DNA of 64,000 bases from positions 17,192,001-17,256,000 of the forward strand of contig JAVTVX010000020.1 of assembly GCA_033439265.1 (NCBI GenBank), given 5' to 3'. The stretch is from Dillenia suffruticosa. Lineage: Eukaryota > Streptophyta > Magnoliopsida > Dilleniales > Dilleniaceae. Shown piece after piece: positions 46,449 through 57,025 of the stretch. The notes beneath the pieces were generated by a model. It had not been told where the DNA came from, did not search any database, and saw only the letters and a program-made list of their open reading frames with translations. The position numbers and the translations under genes are program-made. The stretch's first letter is position 1, and each line of letters begins with the position of its first letter.

Positions 46449-46465
46449 ATGAAAGCATGTTATGA

Positions 46466-48094
46466 AATTAGAACAAGAGAAGCGTTCAATCAAAATACAT
46501 GTAGAAGATATTAATACAGACTTTAAACGTAAAATTCGTCCCAATAAAATTAAAGTCTTTAAAAAGAATGAAAAGTAATAAAACCATAGGACCAAATGGT
46601 ATTTTCATAGAAAAATAGAAATGTTTGGATGAATTTAGTATATTAATGCTAACAGATATTTTTAACAAAAATTGACAAATTAAGAGAATACCCCAAATAT
46701 GAAGGGAGTGTATAATTATATCGCTATATAAGAATAAAGGAGACAATCAAGATTGCTCAAATTATCGAGAAATTAAACTTATGAGTCATATAATGAAATT
46801 ATAGGAAAAAGTGATAGAACATAGATTGAAATTGGAGATAAATGTCTCTCAAAATCAATTTGGATTTATGCTGAGAAGATCCACCACGAAAGCAATTAAC
46901 TTGTTAAGACAATTGATGGAGACATATAGAGCACATAAGAGAGACCTACATATGGTAATCATTGACATAGAAAAAGTATATGATAGGGTTCCTAGAGACA
47001 TATTGTGATAGACGCCGATGAAAAAAGGGACCTTCTTGAGATACATTAATTTCATTAAAGATATATATGATGAAACTGTAACCAATGTAAGAACTTGTGG
47101 AGGTATGAGTGATAGTTTCCTCATTAACACTGGACTCCATCAAGATTCGACATTACGCTCTATCTTTTTTACAATAGTGATAGACGAAATCACAAAATAT
47201 ATTCAAAATGAAATACACTTTTTATAAAGATATAGTGTTGGTTGATAAAATTAGAGAAAATATTAGTGCTAAATTAGAGTTATGGATCGACACACTGGAA
47301 TCTAGAAAATTTAGATTGAATAGATCGAAAACTGAGTATATGAGATGTAGGTTTAGCAACAATGATCAGAACGATGAAGAAACGATTAGATTAATGAATA
47401 AGATGTACCAAAAAGTGAACGATTTAAATATCTTGGTTTCATCATTCAAAATGATAGCAATATAGATGGAGATGTGAATCATAGGATTGAAGCGGATTGG
47501 ATGAAATGGATAAATGTATCTTGAGTTCTTTGTGAATGCACGATGCCACTGCATTTGAAGAGAAAGTTGTATAGAATCGCAGTAAGACCTACATTATTAT
47601 ATGATACTGAGTGTTGAGTTATTAAAAAACAATAAAAACAAAAAATGACGGTAGCAGAAATAAAAATATTTAAGTGCATATGTGGTAAAACTAAAAAATA
47701 TAGAATTAGAAATGAAGAGATTCGTAAAAAATTGAAAATTAGTTCAATTGAAGATAAAATGTAAGAGTGTCAGTTGAGATGGTTTGGACATGTACAAAGA
47801 AGATCCGAAAACGAACTGATTAGAAGAGTAGAAAACTTGAATATAGGAGATCTAGTAAAATACAGAAGTAAACCGCTGAAAACTTAGATGCAAGTTATCC
47901 ATAAAGACATGATAGTTAAGAATTTAGACGAAAGAACGACATTGAATAGGAATAAATAGCGTAGAAGAATCCGCACAAATTAAACCATCATATTTATTTT
48001 TTTATCTATTCATTTTATTTTTTTTTCATACTTGTCTCTCAAATGGCCGACCCCAAATTATTGAGATTATGGCTCAGATTGTTATTGTTGTTGT
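46466..48094 (+). mobile_element. 5'-truncated RTE-type LINE (non-LTR retrotransposon), decayed
   Basis: Plus-strand frames, interrupted by stops, give the plant RTE reverse transcriptase in order: 'LYKNKGDNQDCSNYREIKLM', 'NQFGFMLRRSTTKAINLLRQ' (46855-46914), 'DLHMVIIDIEKVYDRVP', 'GLHQDSTLRSIFF', 'KLELWIDTLESRKFRLNRSK' and, near 47770, 'RWFGHVQRR'. The catalytic FADD box is lost to a small deletion near 47215-47235. The element ends in short TTG-type repeats ('ttgttattgttgttgt', to 48094) instead of poly-A, as RTE elements do. It is flanked by a 17-bp target duplication (46449-46465 and 48095-48111, one mismatch). Confidence 0.87.
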
Positions 48095-48111
48095 ATGAAA
48101 ACATGTTATGA

Positions 48112-48429
48112 GAATTTTTCTTCCGGTACTTATGCTGTAAAAATTACGTTACGACGAGGAATTAGGTAAAGGTAATTTTGATACGGTGTTTTACATAGAC
48201 ATGAGTTGAGCAGAGATTTATGCTTAAACCAAATTGGGATTTTGCGAACAAAGATCATAGCTGCATGGTAAAATCACCCAAATATGGCTATGAAATCAAA
48301 CATGACAAGTTCGAGTAGAAACTAATGCTTCTAAACTCGCAAGAAGAAGCCATCAAACACCTAAAAAGATCACCAATAAAAACCCTATTTTCCAGTTCCT
48401 TGGGACTTAAAGAATGTTTTGTAGCACTA
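48112..48429. other. Spacer between LINE and UGT pseudogene
   Basis: No gene recognised. It may include the former 3' flank of the glycosyltransferase gene. Confidence 0.5.
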
Positions 48430-49165
48430 CTAGGAAGATGAAACCAAGCCAGCAACGAAATCGTTGACGTTCCTATCCGAACTTCCGCTTTCATCAGCAT
48501 CCTCTATGGCCAATTTCCTCCATTTGCTTGTGTTCTTCGTCTCTTTCTCCTTCTCTCCCTCCATTACTTGGCAAATGCACCGCTCTATCTCCTCCTCACA
48601 TCCCACTTTGATCTCCCACAGCTCGAACTCCTATCCCCGATACATCCTCCACAAACTTGGCGTTGGTGGTGATTTGATCGTCTACCGAGGCATTCCCACC
48701 ATAGGCACTCACAAGCATATTGCTTCGAGCACCGCGTTTAGTCTAGTGTGTTACAAAACATCCTATAGATTCATGTCCTAAATCTACCGATTGTGGACTC
48801 CAAGAAACTACTAGACCATTCTCTGACATCTCTTCAATGAATTCTTTGGGAAGTTCGGGCATTTCCGAAGCCCTTAGAGACCACAAAAAACATAGTGATT
48901 GCTTGCCTTCAATCCCCAAGCAAAGTCTTCTACTTGTTCTGGTCCTAGTTCTGCCATGCTTCCAAACGAAAGGTAAACAACAGACCCACTTGGCTTACAT
49001 TGAGCCAGTTCATGCATATGCTTCTTTCTGGTCTGAACAGATTAATGCCGTAGTCTTTGTCATCCTTGAGCCGGTTGTCCAAGTACTTGGAGGAAATTGT
49101 TGGTCCTACTGTCTTCAATTGCCAGCAGCGCTTCTTCATCCAACCTATCACCTAATCATAGACAG
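48430..49165 (-). pseudogene. UDP-glycosyltransferase pseudogene (UGT74-like), C-terminal part
   Basis: The minus strand starts within the protein at 'WMKKRCWQLKTVGPTISSKY' and 'NLFRPE', then a frameshift at about 48985. It continues with 'VVYLSFGSMAELGPEQVE', 'EMPELPKEFIEEMSENGLVV' and 'SWSPQSVDLGHESIGCFVTH'. A stop (48743-48745) falls exactly inside the sugar-donor motif, where 'HCGWNS' is expected, and the following part of that motif is garbled. Homology returns with 'NAKFVEDV' and ends 'SGSSDRNVNDFVAGL' with a normal stop at 48430-48432. The acceptor-binding N-terminal half is missing. Intact relatives transfer glucose to small molecules such as salicylate or auxin-type acids. This copy cannot work. 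Confidence 0.85.
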
Positions 49166-50149
49166 AGTTGGAACCCCACAAAATCCATGGGAGAGAGTGA
49201 ATTTCTGGAATAAACAGAGAATACTCTTTATGTGAATTTGATGGATGGAAGTGAATACTCTTTATTTGAATTTTATCTAAGTATTTAAGTAATAAATATC
49301 ATTTCTTTTAATAAAAAAAATACAATGAAACGAAATTAAATCAAAAAAATAAAAAAAAAAAAATAGGAACACTCTGCCGTTTAAACTGTTTTTGAGTGAC
49401 TTTTAAGTAATAAATACTCGTGAGAAGAACTTGTCATCGAGATCCAGAAGTGAGGGTGTAATTGATTGTTGGCTACTGAGCTAGTGTGATACTTGGGAAA
49501 AGAGAAGGTATCCTAAGGATCGAGAAGAACCTCTATAAATTTGGCTTAGTTTGTCATATGCGAATTTAATTTTGTTAATCTCAATAAACCCAAAAAAATA
49601 AAATAAAAAAAATTCACCACCTCTTAGTTATCTCAAGTGTGCCAATAAGAGGGTTGGGAGGGGAGTGAAAGATACAATAATTGATGAAATTGGAGAACTA
49701 AACATACGATCATATTGTAGAACTTCCGACCCTCTTATGTATATAAATTTCTCACCACTAATATTTTATATTTCTAATCACCAAACTAAATTAATTAATA
49801 TTTATATAATAATCCTTATGATTTTATATTTATATTTTTTCACTTTTAATAAATTATTTACTTATTTAATTATAACTTTTGTTCTTTATTTTAGTTATTT
49901 TAGGATTAATTATTATATATTTAATCATTTTAGATTTCATTATAAAAGAAAACTATTCTATTATTTCCATAAAACAATTAATACAAACATAAAGATTTTT
50001 ATAATTTTTATATTTACTTGTTTCCTACGATTCCATTTTTAATACTTTTATAAAGTGCCATTTATTTTTATCCTTTCATATCCGTTTCTAGCTTCCACAT
50101 AAGTGTATCAATATACAACTGACTAAATTTCAAGGACAACTTAATACAA
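49166..50149. other. Intergenic, strongly AT-rich
   Basis: No domain found. The frame 49665-50042 is an Ile/Phe/Tyr-rich product of AT-rich DNA without support as a gene. Confidence 0.55.
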
Positions 50150-50740
50150 CTAGTTGTCTACATGTTTGACAACATTGCACATCTTGAACTTCAAGTTGAC
50201 AAGACAAGAATGTTTTGGCACAAGGGCATTACTGGAAAGCAGTGAAAAGAATTTTAAAATATCTCAAAAGAACTGCGTACTTCTTCTTATATTACGGAGG
50301 AGATAGTTTGTGTTTCATTAAATATTTAGACACCAACTAAGGGTAACGATCTGGATGAACGCAAACTGAAATCAGGTTTTGTCTTCTTGCTCAATGGAAG
50401 TGTCATTTCTTGGAGCAATAAGAATCAAACTTGTGTAAAAGTGTTTAGTTCCAGAAATTTCTGGATGACTTAATAATTGTGGCAGATAGTGGGAGGTCAA
50501 TAATGATTATTGTGATAATCAGACTACCATTGCCTACAATTGAGATCCTAAGTATCACAGTAATACCAAACACAAAAATACTATATATCACTCTGTGATA
50601 GACATTACCGAAAAGAGTATTGTGACAATTAAGTACACTTTTACATACAACATGATGGCTAATCCATTCACAAAATCTATCGTAAGATATTCCATTATGA
50701 GATATGAAATTATTGGATTTAGTATATTTTGACATTTTTT
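50150..50740 (+). pseudogene. Copia RNase H fragment
   Basis: Broken frames read 'HYWKAVKRILKYLKRTAYF' (about 50225-50285), then 'SGFVFLLNGSVISWSNKNQT' (about 50370-50430). Weaker RNase H C-terminal text with 'DPKYHSNTKH' and 'MMANPFTKSI' follows up to about 50690. The wording is close to that of the minus-strand Copia at 59 kb ('SSGYVFLLNNGAISWRNKKQ'), so both may be of one family. The upstream part of pol is absent. Confidence 0.75.
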
Positions 50741-52310
50741 ACTATATACTGATTTTGATACTTATTGAAATATATTGCATGTATACATTATTAGGTCTTA
50801 AGTTTTTTTTTCTTACACTTATTTATTGTCATATATTTTGTAATATATTGTGATAAAAGATATGTTAGGCAGGCGTTGTCAATTCTTTCACATGAGTAAC
50901 CACCTCCAGCTTTGAGTGAGCAGAAATAAGACGGTTTCTAATAGTAAGAGACTTAGAGAGTGGCCCTACTAGAATATAAGTCGCCCTGATATGTGTTCAG
51001 GATGAGATTATCTGTGATATGACCGACATGAAAATACCCACATCCATGTTTTCTATAAGTGGTCGGGTTTGAGATCTCATATATCACTTGGAGCTAGTAT
51101 ATTGTCTCTGAGACACTTTTTCTGAGATTTTTGGGTAAAATCTTATGTATAGACTGAGTTTCATAACTGCACAGTATTAGAGAAATCTAACATATACTCT
51201 TCTAAGAAATTGGAGAATAATACTATAGTACGTATTTCATATCACGTGTGATTAGATGATCATGGGAAAGTGGAAGCTATTTTATGAGACGATAGTATGA
51301 TCGTGATCCCCGTTTTCACTGTGTGAGACCTGAAATCCATTGGGTGTGATCTCTTATACCTTTATTACTTTCACCTATTTCTAGAAATTTTGGTTCAGTG
51401 TTACTAGTTTAGTCTGTTTACCTATGACCCGAAAGATAAATTGAGATCTAAGAAGCCGGTCTAAGAAAACAGTTGAATTGAGAACTATAGATTCGAGTTT
51501 GGGAAAAGAAAAATCTATTGACATTATATCATTGTATTGTATTTATAGGTCGATCTGTTATATTAATTCATATTGGATTTAAATATAATAGTGAATATAT
51601 AGTTGAACAAACAATTGGGGATCACTTTCGAAGAGAAAAGTGGCTCGATAGATATAAATGCGTTGAGTTTGGGATACAACAAGTTCTTTTTTGTACTAAC
51701 GGTGGATTCTTGATCATCTTAACAGATATATCGAGAAATCTTTACTTGCGAGTGTACTCACCGAACACACGACACCCAATCCTGTATAAAACTCCAGCAG
51801 GATGATATGATAGATCGCATGAATTGCGATCTTGTGACAGATATAAAATGCTTTCCTGTATAAATGAGAGATGTTGAAAAATGCCCACGAGGGGCATTTT
51901 GATAATTTTGAGAAAATGAGGTAACTCTCATTATCCCATTAACCAACCCCATGAATTCCCATAATGTCTCTCTAATTGGCTATTGGAATATCCCAACGTG
52001 AATGGGCTCTCCCTCTCCTAAGTGAGAGTTTGGGGAATAGTGAACATGGCTAGGGTTTTGAGAAAATGAACGTATCTAGATAGAGATCTACAAAGGGCCA
52101 AAGGAAAATTCCGAATTTTAATCACAGGACTTAAGGATTGAGATGTCGTGATATTACGATAGTGGTTTGATCATGTGATTATCATCCCGACCGAACAATC
52201 TGTTCGAGAGATTTAGCAACTTGATTGGACTTTGGATATCTCAAAAATTTTGTACTATTTTATTTTGCTTCCATATGTGTATGTTGTAACGATTAAATCT
52301 AACATAAAAC
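50741..52310 (+). other. Sequence downstream of the Copia fragment, possible LTR/3' UTR
   Basis: No gene. Its position directly after RNase H suggests the 3' UTR and LTR of the Copia fragment, but I found no second copy of it in the window. A small inverted repeat, 'aaaatgcccacgaggggcatttt', is at 51878-51900. Confidence 0.4.
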
Positions 52311-52341
52311 ATGTGCCTTCTTGCTGGCATTGCTAACTTAA

Positions 52342-52493
52342 TTCCTTCCTTCCTTCCTTCCTTCCGTCTTCTTCTTCTTCTTCTTCTTCTTCTTCTTCTT
52401 CTTCTTCTTCTTCTTCTTCTTCTTCTTCTTCTTCTTCTTCTTCTTCTTCTTCTTCTTCTTCTTCTTCTTCTTCTTCTTCTTCTTCTTCTTCTT
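52342..52493. repeat. (TTCC)6 followed by a perfect (CTT)42 microsatellite
   Basis: TTCC repeats at 52342-52365, then an uninterrupted CTT run at 52368-52493 (126 bp). The open frame crossing it (52311-52574) is poly-Leu and is not a gene. Confidence 0.97.
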
Positions 52494-52499
52494 GGGTGT

Positions 52500-53803
52500 A
52501 ATAGGCTGCTCTCTACAGAATCTAGTTCTAGAAAATGCTCTTTTCTGTCACATAAAAATACTATAAAGATATGATTTCATACTAAAATTTTATTTCAAAT
52601 CACATCTTGTCCGTTATATGACTTTCTCAAAGGTGTATATAAATAAATATTTAGGGTACGTCCCTCTATTCCTTTCCCATAGGACTTCAGAATAAGCATT
52701 TAGGGATCTTTATTTGTGTATTTCTTTTTTAATATTTAATTTTTTTAATGAGCTGTGCTTTAAAACGCTTGTTGTAATCTCCTTGCTAGTAGAAAGATTG
52801 CATGTCCCTCAAGTACAGCTAAGTCGTAAAATCTTCTCACTTTCATCTTCACCTTCCCTAATTCAATCTCGTTTCATTGCATCTCCTTGTACCCAAAAAA
52901 AAAAAATTGTATAATGATAAGCATCACTTTGCTGTTTAAATATACAAATTACAAAAAATAATTATTATATTTTTATTTTGTGCAAAAGCCTTAATAAAAC
53001 ATAAAGGCAGAGTAATAAAAGTCACTCCAAGACTTTTTTTCTATTGAATTTTTTTTTCATTTGATGGATTTGCAAATTTTGTAACATTTTGCCATAAATA
53101 ATTGGAAAATAAATATTATTCAATACGCTTTTCATATCAAATTAATTAAAACTTTTTTATTTAAAAAAAAAAAACCTTTAAGAAAGTCACTATTCCAGTT
53201 TCCAATATTTTTTGGATTTGAAATAGTAATTACCACATGGAATAGGTTGGCAGCAATTTATAAGCTTAGGACGGAGGAAAATAAAGGGGGAAGTCATTGT
53301 AATCCGCAGATTCGTTTTATTTGCTAAATTTCATTTTTCTTTTTAAATGGTCGATGGACCTTTTTTTCGGTTTTTTAACCGATCTTGTATTCGATTATTT
53401 AATTAATTTGATTTGAGTATTATGACATTTAATTTAAAAATTACTCTCTCAATATTTGTATTTTAATTTCAAAAACTCGAATTTAAGATTATAATTAAAG
53501 AAAATTAATAGACCCTTAAGTCGTTGAGACGTACACTTATCACACATGATTTCTTCTCCCATTCTTTTTCGATGACAACAAAGGGTCTAAGACAGCCTTG
53601 TCCGAGAAGAAGATAACATTAAGTGGGACGAGTCTAATAAGGTCGCATTTTTGTCACTGGTGTGGCCAAAACCCGTTTACACAATAGTAGTCTCCCCAAA
53701 ATGCTCAAATTACGATCCTTAAAGCCAGGATTTCACAAACCTCTAGTAAAAGAAATTGAATGAGGAGAATTGTTACTTTAAATTATTGATCAATGAAATG
53801 TAT

Positions 53804-53844
<41 letters not shown>

Positions 53845-54318
53845 GTTGTACAGGATTGTGGGCATGCTATTTTGAATTTTAACAAGGCCGAATCCAAAAA
53901 TTTTTTATGGCCCCGATTTCAAAATATTAAAATTTAGGTTACACATAAACAAAAATGGGAAACGTAAACATATACAAAATAATACAGGAAACGACATATT
54001 GTAAGAATACAAGAAATGGAAACATGAAAAATACATAAATAAAAATATATAAAAATTTTTATGTAATATTAATTATTTTGTGAAAATAATAGAATACTCA
54101 TATTTTATAATAAAAATCTAAAATGAAAAAATATGTAATTATTAATCACAATACAAAATAACATAAAAAATAAAAATCATAGTTAAATAAGAAAATAATT
54201 CATTAAAAATAAGAAAATGTGTAAATAAAAAAAATATAAGTAACTTTGCATAAATATTAATTTAATTTAACTTGTTGAGATATTTTGAAAATGGAACATA
54301 TTTCTAAAATAGAAAACA
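52500..54318. other. Intergenic, AT-rich, no gene recognised
   Basis: Includes a (CT)n run at 53809-53842. Nothing coding is supported; 53560-53700 is less AT-rich but not recognised. Confidence 0.55.
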
Positions 54319-54321
54319 TTA

Positions 54322-55353
54322 GGGTAAGTTTGGTTAGAATATAAAACGGAAGCAAAAGGGTGGGGAAGTAAAAGTTGAGTGAAATAGCTCTTTTCATTCA
54401 TTTGGCAAGGAAGGCAATGTAAAGGGGAAATAAAAGTGGAATGTAATCACAATCCCTCCCCCTTATATTGTTATTTCTAACCCAAAGTGTACGGGTTGGT
54501 TGGGAAGGAAATAAAAATTTTGAACAAATTTATCCCTATTCTTCTTTAATATTTATGAAATTATCCATTGATTTTTTAATTTCAATTTATCTAATATAAA
54601 GTAATAAAATTTAATTTCCGTTATCAATTTTATTGAACAAATTATTTTTTCATTAATAATAGAGATTTTTACTATTTCAATTTTATTTAATATAAAGTAA
54701 TAATTAAATAATTAATTAGAAAATATATTAAAGAACTACTTTTTAGAAAAAAAAATTATATTTTTAGAAAATATTTTAAATTAGAAAAATAAAAAATTAT
54801 GTGGTTTGAAAAAATTTAGAAAAATATTTTAAATTAACAAATACTTTTAACATATTGACACCACCGCGTAAACATGTCAACACATAGAAATATATAAGTC
54901 GACTCATCAAAGCAAAGTACTAGTATTTTGCCTATTGTGTCAACATGCCTAGACACTTATGTCGACAAAGCAGTATATTAAGTTTATATATCGAATTTGA
55001 CTCCATCATATAGACAAATAAGCTTAATATACTGCAATATTGATATAAGAGTTTAGGCGTGTCGACACGATAGGTAAAATACAGTATAGTGACAAATATG
55101 AAATAGTAGTAAAATAAATCAGGTAAAAAATAGAGGAAGTAAATCTACTATAAGAGTATAGTAGTCAAGTTAAAAATAAATAAATTAGTATTTTCTTTCA
55201 CTTTTCACTCTAACCAAATAAGAGAAAGTAATAACTATTTCCTTCCTTTCCATTTCAACCGAATAAAATAAAAGAAAATATATTTACTTCTACCAGAAAA
55301 AGTAAATCTCCCCCCTTCCCTTCTCCCTCCCCTTCCATGAACCAAACTTATCC
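54322..55353. mobile_element. PIF/Harbinger-like non-autonomous DNA element (MITE-type)
   Basis: Terminal inverted repeats: the left end starts GGGTAAGTTTGGTT and the right end, reversed, reads GGATAAGTTTGGTT. This fits the GGG/C...GTTTGGTT termini of Tourist/PIF elements. The 3-bp flank is TTA on the left (54319-54321) and TCA on the right (55354-55356), a TTA-type duplication with one change. There is no transposase frame. The subterminal parts are purine-rich on the left and pyrimidine-rich on the right and partly complementary. Confidence 0.65.
54918..55087. repeat. Long inverted repeat (hairpin) inside the DNA element
   Basis: Arms of about 68 bp at 54918-54985 and 55019-55087 pair for most of their length (for example 'gtattttgcctattgtgtc' with 'gacacgataggtaaaatac'), with a loop of about 33 bases. 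Each arm contains TGTCGAC. Confidence 0.85.
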
Positions 55354-55397
55354 TCAGTGTTAAGAATTTTTTTGGGCATTAGAGATACCAGGTCTAG

Positions 55398-55405
55398 TAT
55401 AAAAG
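55398..55405 (+). promoter_or_regulatory. TATA box of U1 copy 1
   Basis: TATAAAAG, 31 bp before the RNA start at 55429. The upstream sequence element expected further left is not recognisable in this copy ('gggcattagagatacc' in its place). Confidence 0.75.
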
Positions 55406-55428
55406 TTGGGTAATGGTGAAATTGCAAT

Positions 55429-55584
55429 ATACTTATCTTGACGAGGTCTTTCGGCAATTAAAAATGTTCATGGTCTAGGTTGGTGGCTTCCATTGCACTT
55501 GGGAAGGGCACGGTGTAAAATCTCCTCAGAGATAGGAGAACGTGAGTCATAATTTGTGGTAGCAGTGCCTGCGTTCACCCCTAT
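55429..55584 (+). ncRNA. U1: U1 snRNA gene copy 1, degenerate
   Basis: U1 snRNA pairs with 5' splice sites at the first step of spliceosome assembly. The copy starts ATACTTATCTTGACGAGGTC against the plant U1 start ATACTTACCTGGACGGGGTC, so the splice-site-pairing segment is altered at two bases. The loop II word CCATTGCACTT and the Sm-protein site with context ('cataatttgtggtag') are intact. Loop I, which binds U1-70K, is lost, and the 3' stem-loop ('gcctgcgttcacccc') is weakened. Length about 156, near the usual 160. Probably non-functional as U1. Confidence 0.85.
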
Positions 55585-55849
55585 CTAATTCTCGAATCAA
55601 ACATTTTACAAAAATAGTAAAATAAAAATATAATATAAAATTAAGAAATACAAATAAAATTTTATTATTATTATTATTATGATTATGATTATTATCGAGA
55701 TTATATCGTTACTAAAAAAAAAAAAGAGATGTGAATTATTGTGCTGTTTTTAGAAGTTAAAAATTAATATTTTCCATGTTTTAGAAATTAATATTTTCTA
55801 AATTATTCACTTTTTTATTAGATAGATTTCAGTCAATTACTGCGTTCGC

Positions 55850-55904
55850 ATTCCCATAATCAAGAGACTAGGGAATGTAGAGGATAGTAAGTCTAGTGTA
55901 AAAG
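55850..55904 (+). promoter_or_regulatory. snRNA promoter of U1 copy 2 (USE and TATA, both altered)
   Basis: A degenerate USE, ATTCCCATAATCAAGAG, begins at 55850 (consensus RTCCCACATCG), and TGTAAAAG lies at 55897-55904, 30 bp before the RNA start. Confidence 0.7.
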
Positions 55905-55926
55905 CTGAATAATGGTGAATTGCAAG

Positions 55927-56078
55927 ATACTTACTTGGACGGGTCTATGGATGATCAAGAACGCTCGTGGCCTAGGTTGGTGACTTCCGTTGCACATGGA
56001 AAGGGCACCAGCGTAACATCTCCAGAATGTATGTCATAATTTGTGATAACAGGGAACCAGTATTCGCGTAGCCCCTAC
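55927..56078 (+). ncRNA. U1: U1 snRNA gene copy 2, degenerate
   Basis: Starts ATACTTACTTGGACGGGTC: one transition in the splice-site-pairing segment and one G missing after it. The loop I region reads GATCAAGAACG, near the U1-70K binding loop. Loop II is changed (CCGTTGCACATGG) and the Sm context reads AATTTGTGATAAC. The 3' stem-loop text 'tattcgcgtagcccctac' is partly preserved. About 152 nt. Likely a pseudogene, though most of the outline survives. Confidence 0.83.
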
Positions 56079-56275
56079 TCAATTCTCAATTCAAAATTTT
56101 CAATATAATGTAAATTAAAAAATTATTATTATTTTTATAATTAGAGATTATATTGTCACCGAAGAAGTGGTGTGAATTATTTTACTCCAAGAACTCACAA
56201 TAATTTTAAAAGTTAATATTTTCTAAATTATTCAATTTTTCATTAGATAGATTTTGGTCGGTTACGGCGTTCGCA

Positions 56276-56286
56276 TTCCCACATCG
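56276..56286 (+). promoter_or_regulatory. Intact upstream sequence element (USE) of U1 copy 3
   Basis: TTCCCACATCG matches RTCCCACATCG at ten of eleven positions. Between its end and the TATA box at 56321 are 34 bp, the spacing characteristic of RNA polymerase II snRNA genes in plants (polymerase III genes such as U6 have about ten fewer). Confidence 0.85.
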
Positions 56287-56320
56287 AGAGACAAGGGAAT
56301 ATAGAGGGTAGAAAGCATTC

Positions 56321-56328
56321 TATAAAAG
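56321..56328 (+). promoter_or_regulatory. TATA box of U1 copy 3
   Basis: TATAAAAG, 31 bp before the RNA start at 56352. Confidence 0.85.
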
Positions 56329-56351
56329 CTGGATAATGATGAAATTGCCGC

Positions 56352-56397
56352 ATACTTACCTTGGTAGGGCTTATGGGTAACAAGATCGCTCATGACA
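56352..56397 (+). pseudogene. U1: U1 snRNA gene copy 3, truncated
   Basis: Starts ATACTTACCTTGGTAGGGC; the first nine bases are canonical. Homology ends after about 46 nt at 'cgctcatgaca'. The promoter is the best preserved of the array, but the RNA body is missing. The sequence passes within a few bases into the AAAGC target duplication of the TRIM, which suggests a deletion fused this copy to the promoter spacer of the next one. Confidence 0.85.
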
Positions 56398-56410
56398 CAA
56401 GAAAGAAAGC

Positions 56411-56985
56411 TGTTATAATTATCATATCGGATCTTAAAAAAATTATAAAATAGTATTTAAATCAAATAGACTCTCTCATTCAATAGGTCGATCTTTTAAA
56501 CTGAGTTCTCCTATTAGAATTGAGTCTACTACTTGAATTCGTGACAATTTGATATTAGAGTTTTCGTCTAATATGGAAGAGAGCTACTTGGAAAATGGTT
56601 ACCTAATGCCAGAGTGAGAGTAGTCCAAAATGGAAAAGGGTTACCTGGTGTCGGAAAGAGAGCCGTCCAAAGAAGAAAAAGGCTACTCGCCAAAGTGAAA
56701 CCCATCCAAAGTGAAAGCCGTCCAAAATGAAAAAAGACTACCTGGTGTCGGAGTGAGAGTCATCCTAAGAGGAAAAGGGATATCCGCCATAGTGAAATCC
56801 GTCCAGAGTGAGAGTCATCCATAGACGTCTGGCTTCTCAAAGGGAGAATAATGTTACGAATCTCATATCGAATTCTCAAAAAATTATAAAATAATATTTA
56901 AGTCCAATAGATTCTCTCACCTATAAGTCAATCTTTTTGGTTGAGTTCTTTTATTGGGTTTGATCCATCACTTAGGTATGTAACA
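56411..56985 (+). mobile_element. TRIM retrotransposon inserted in the U1 array
   Basis: LTRs of 136 bp (56411-56546) and 134 bp (56852-56985) start TGTTA and end TGACA / TAACA. The perfect target duplication AAAGC occurs at 56406-56410 and 56986-56990. The primer-binding site TGATATTAGAG (56550-56560) differs from TGGTATCAGAG at two bases; a purine stretch AAAGGGAGAATAA precedes the 3' LTR. The internal part (305 bp) is non-coding and has repeated 'gtccaaa' and 'tacctggtgtcgg' blocks. Total 575 bp, typical for a TRIM. Confidence 0.93.
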
Positions 56986-56994
56986 AAAGCATGG

Positions 56995-57002
56995 TATAAA
57001 AG
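56995..57002 (+). promoter_or_regulatory. TATA box of U1 copy 4
   Basis: TATAAAAG, 31 bp before the RNA start at 57026. The USE that should be 34 bp upstream is replaced by the 3' LTR of the TRIM. Confidence 0.82.
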
Positions 57003-57025
57003 ATGGATAATGATGAAATTGCAGC

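Noticed and set aside
49665..50042. 125-residue Ile/Phe/Tyr-rich ORF
   Set aside because: Very AT-rich DNA gives such frames by chance; no domain and no context.
52311..52574. Poly-leucine ORF
   Set aside because: It is the translation of the CTT microsatellite.
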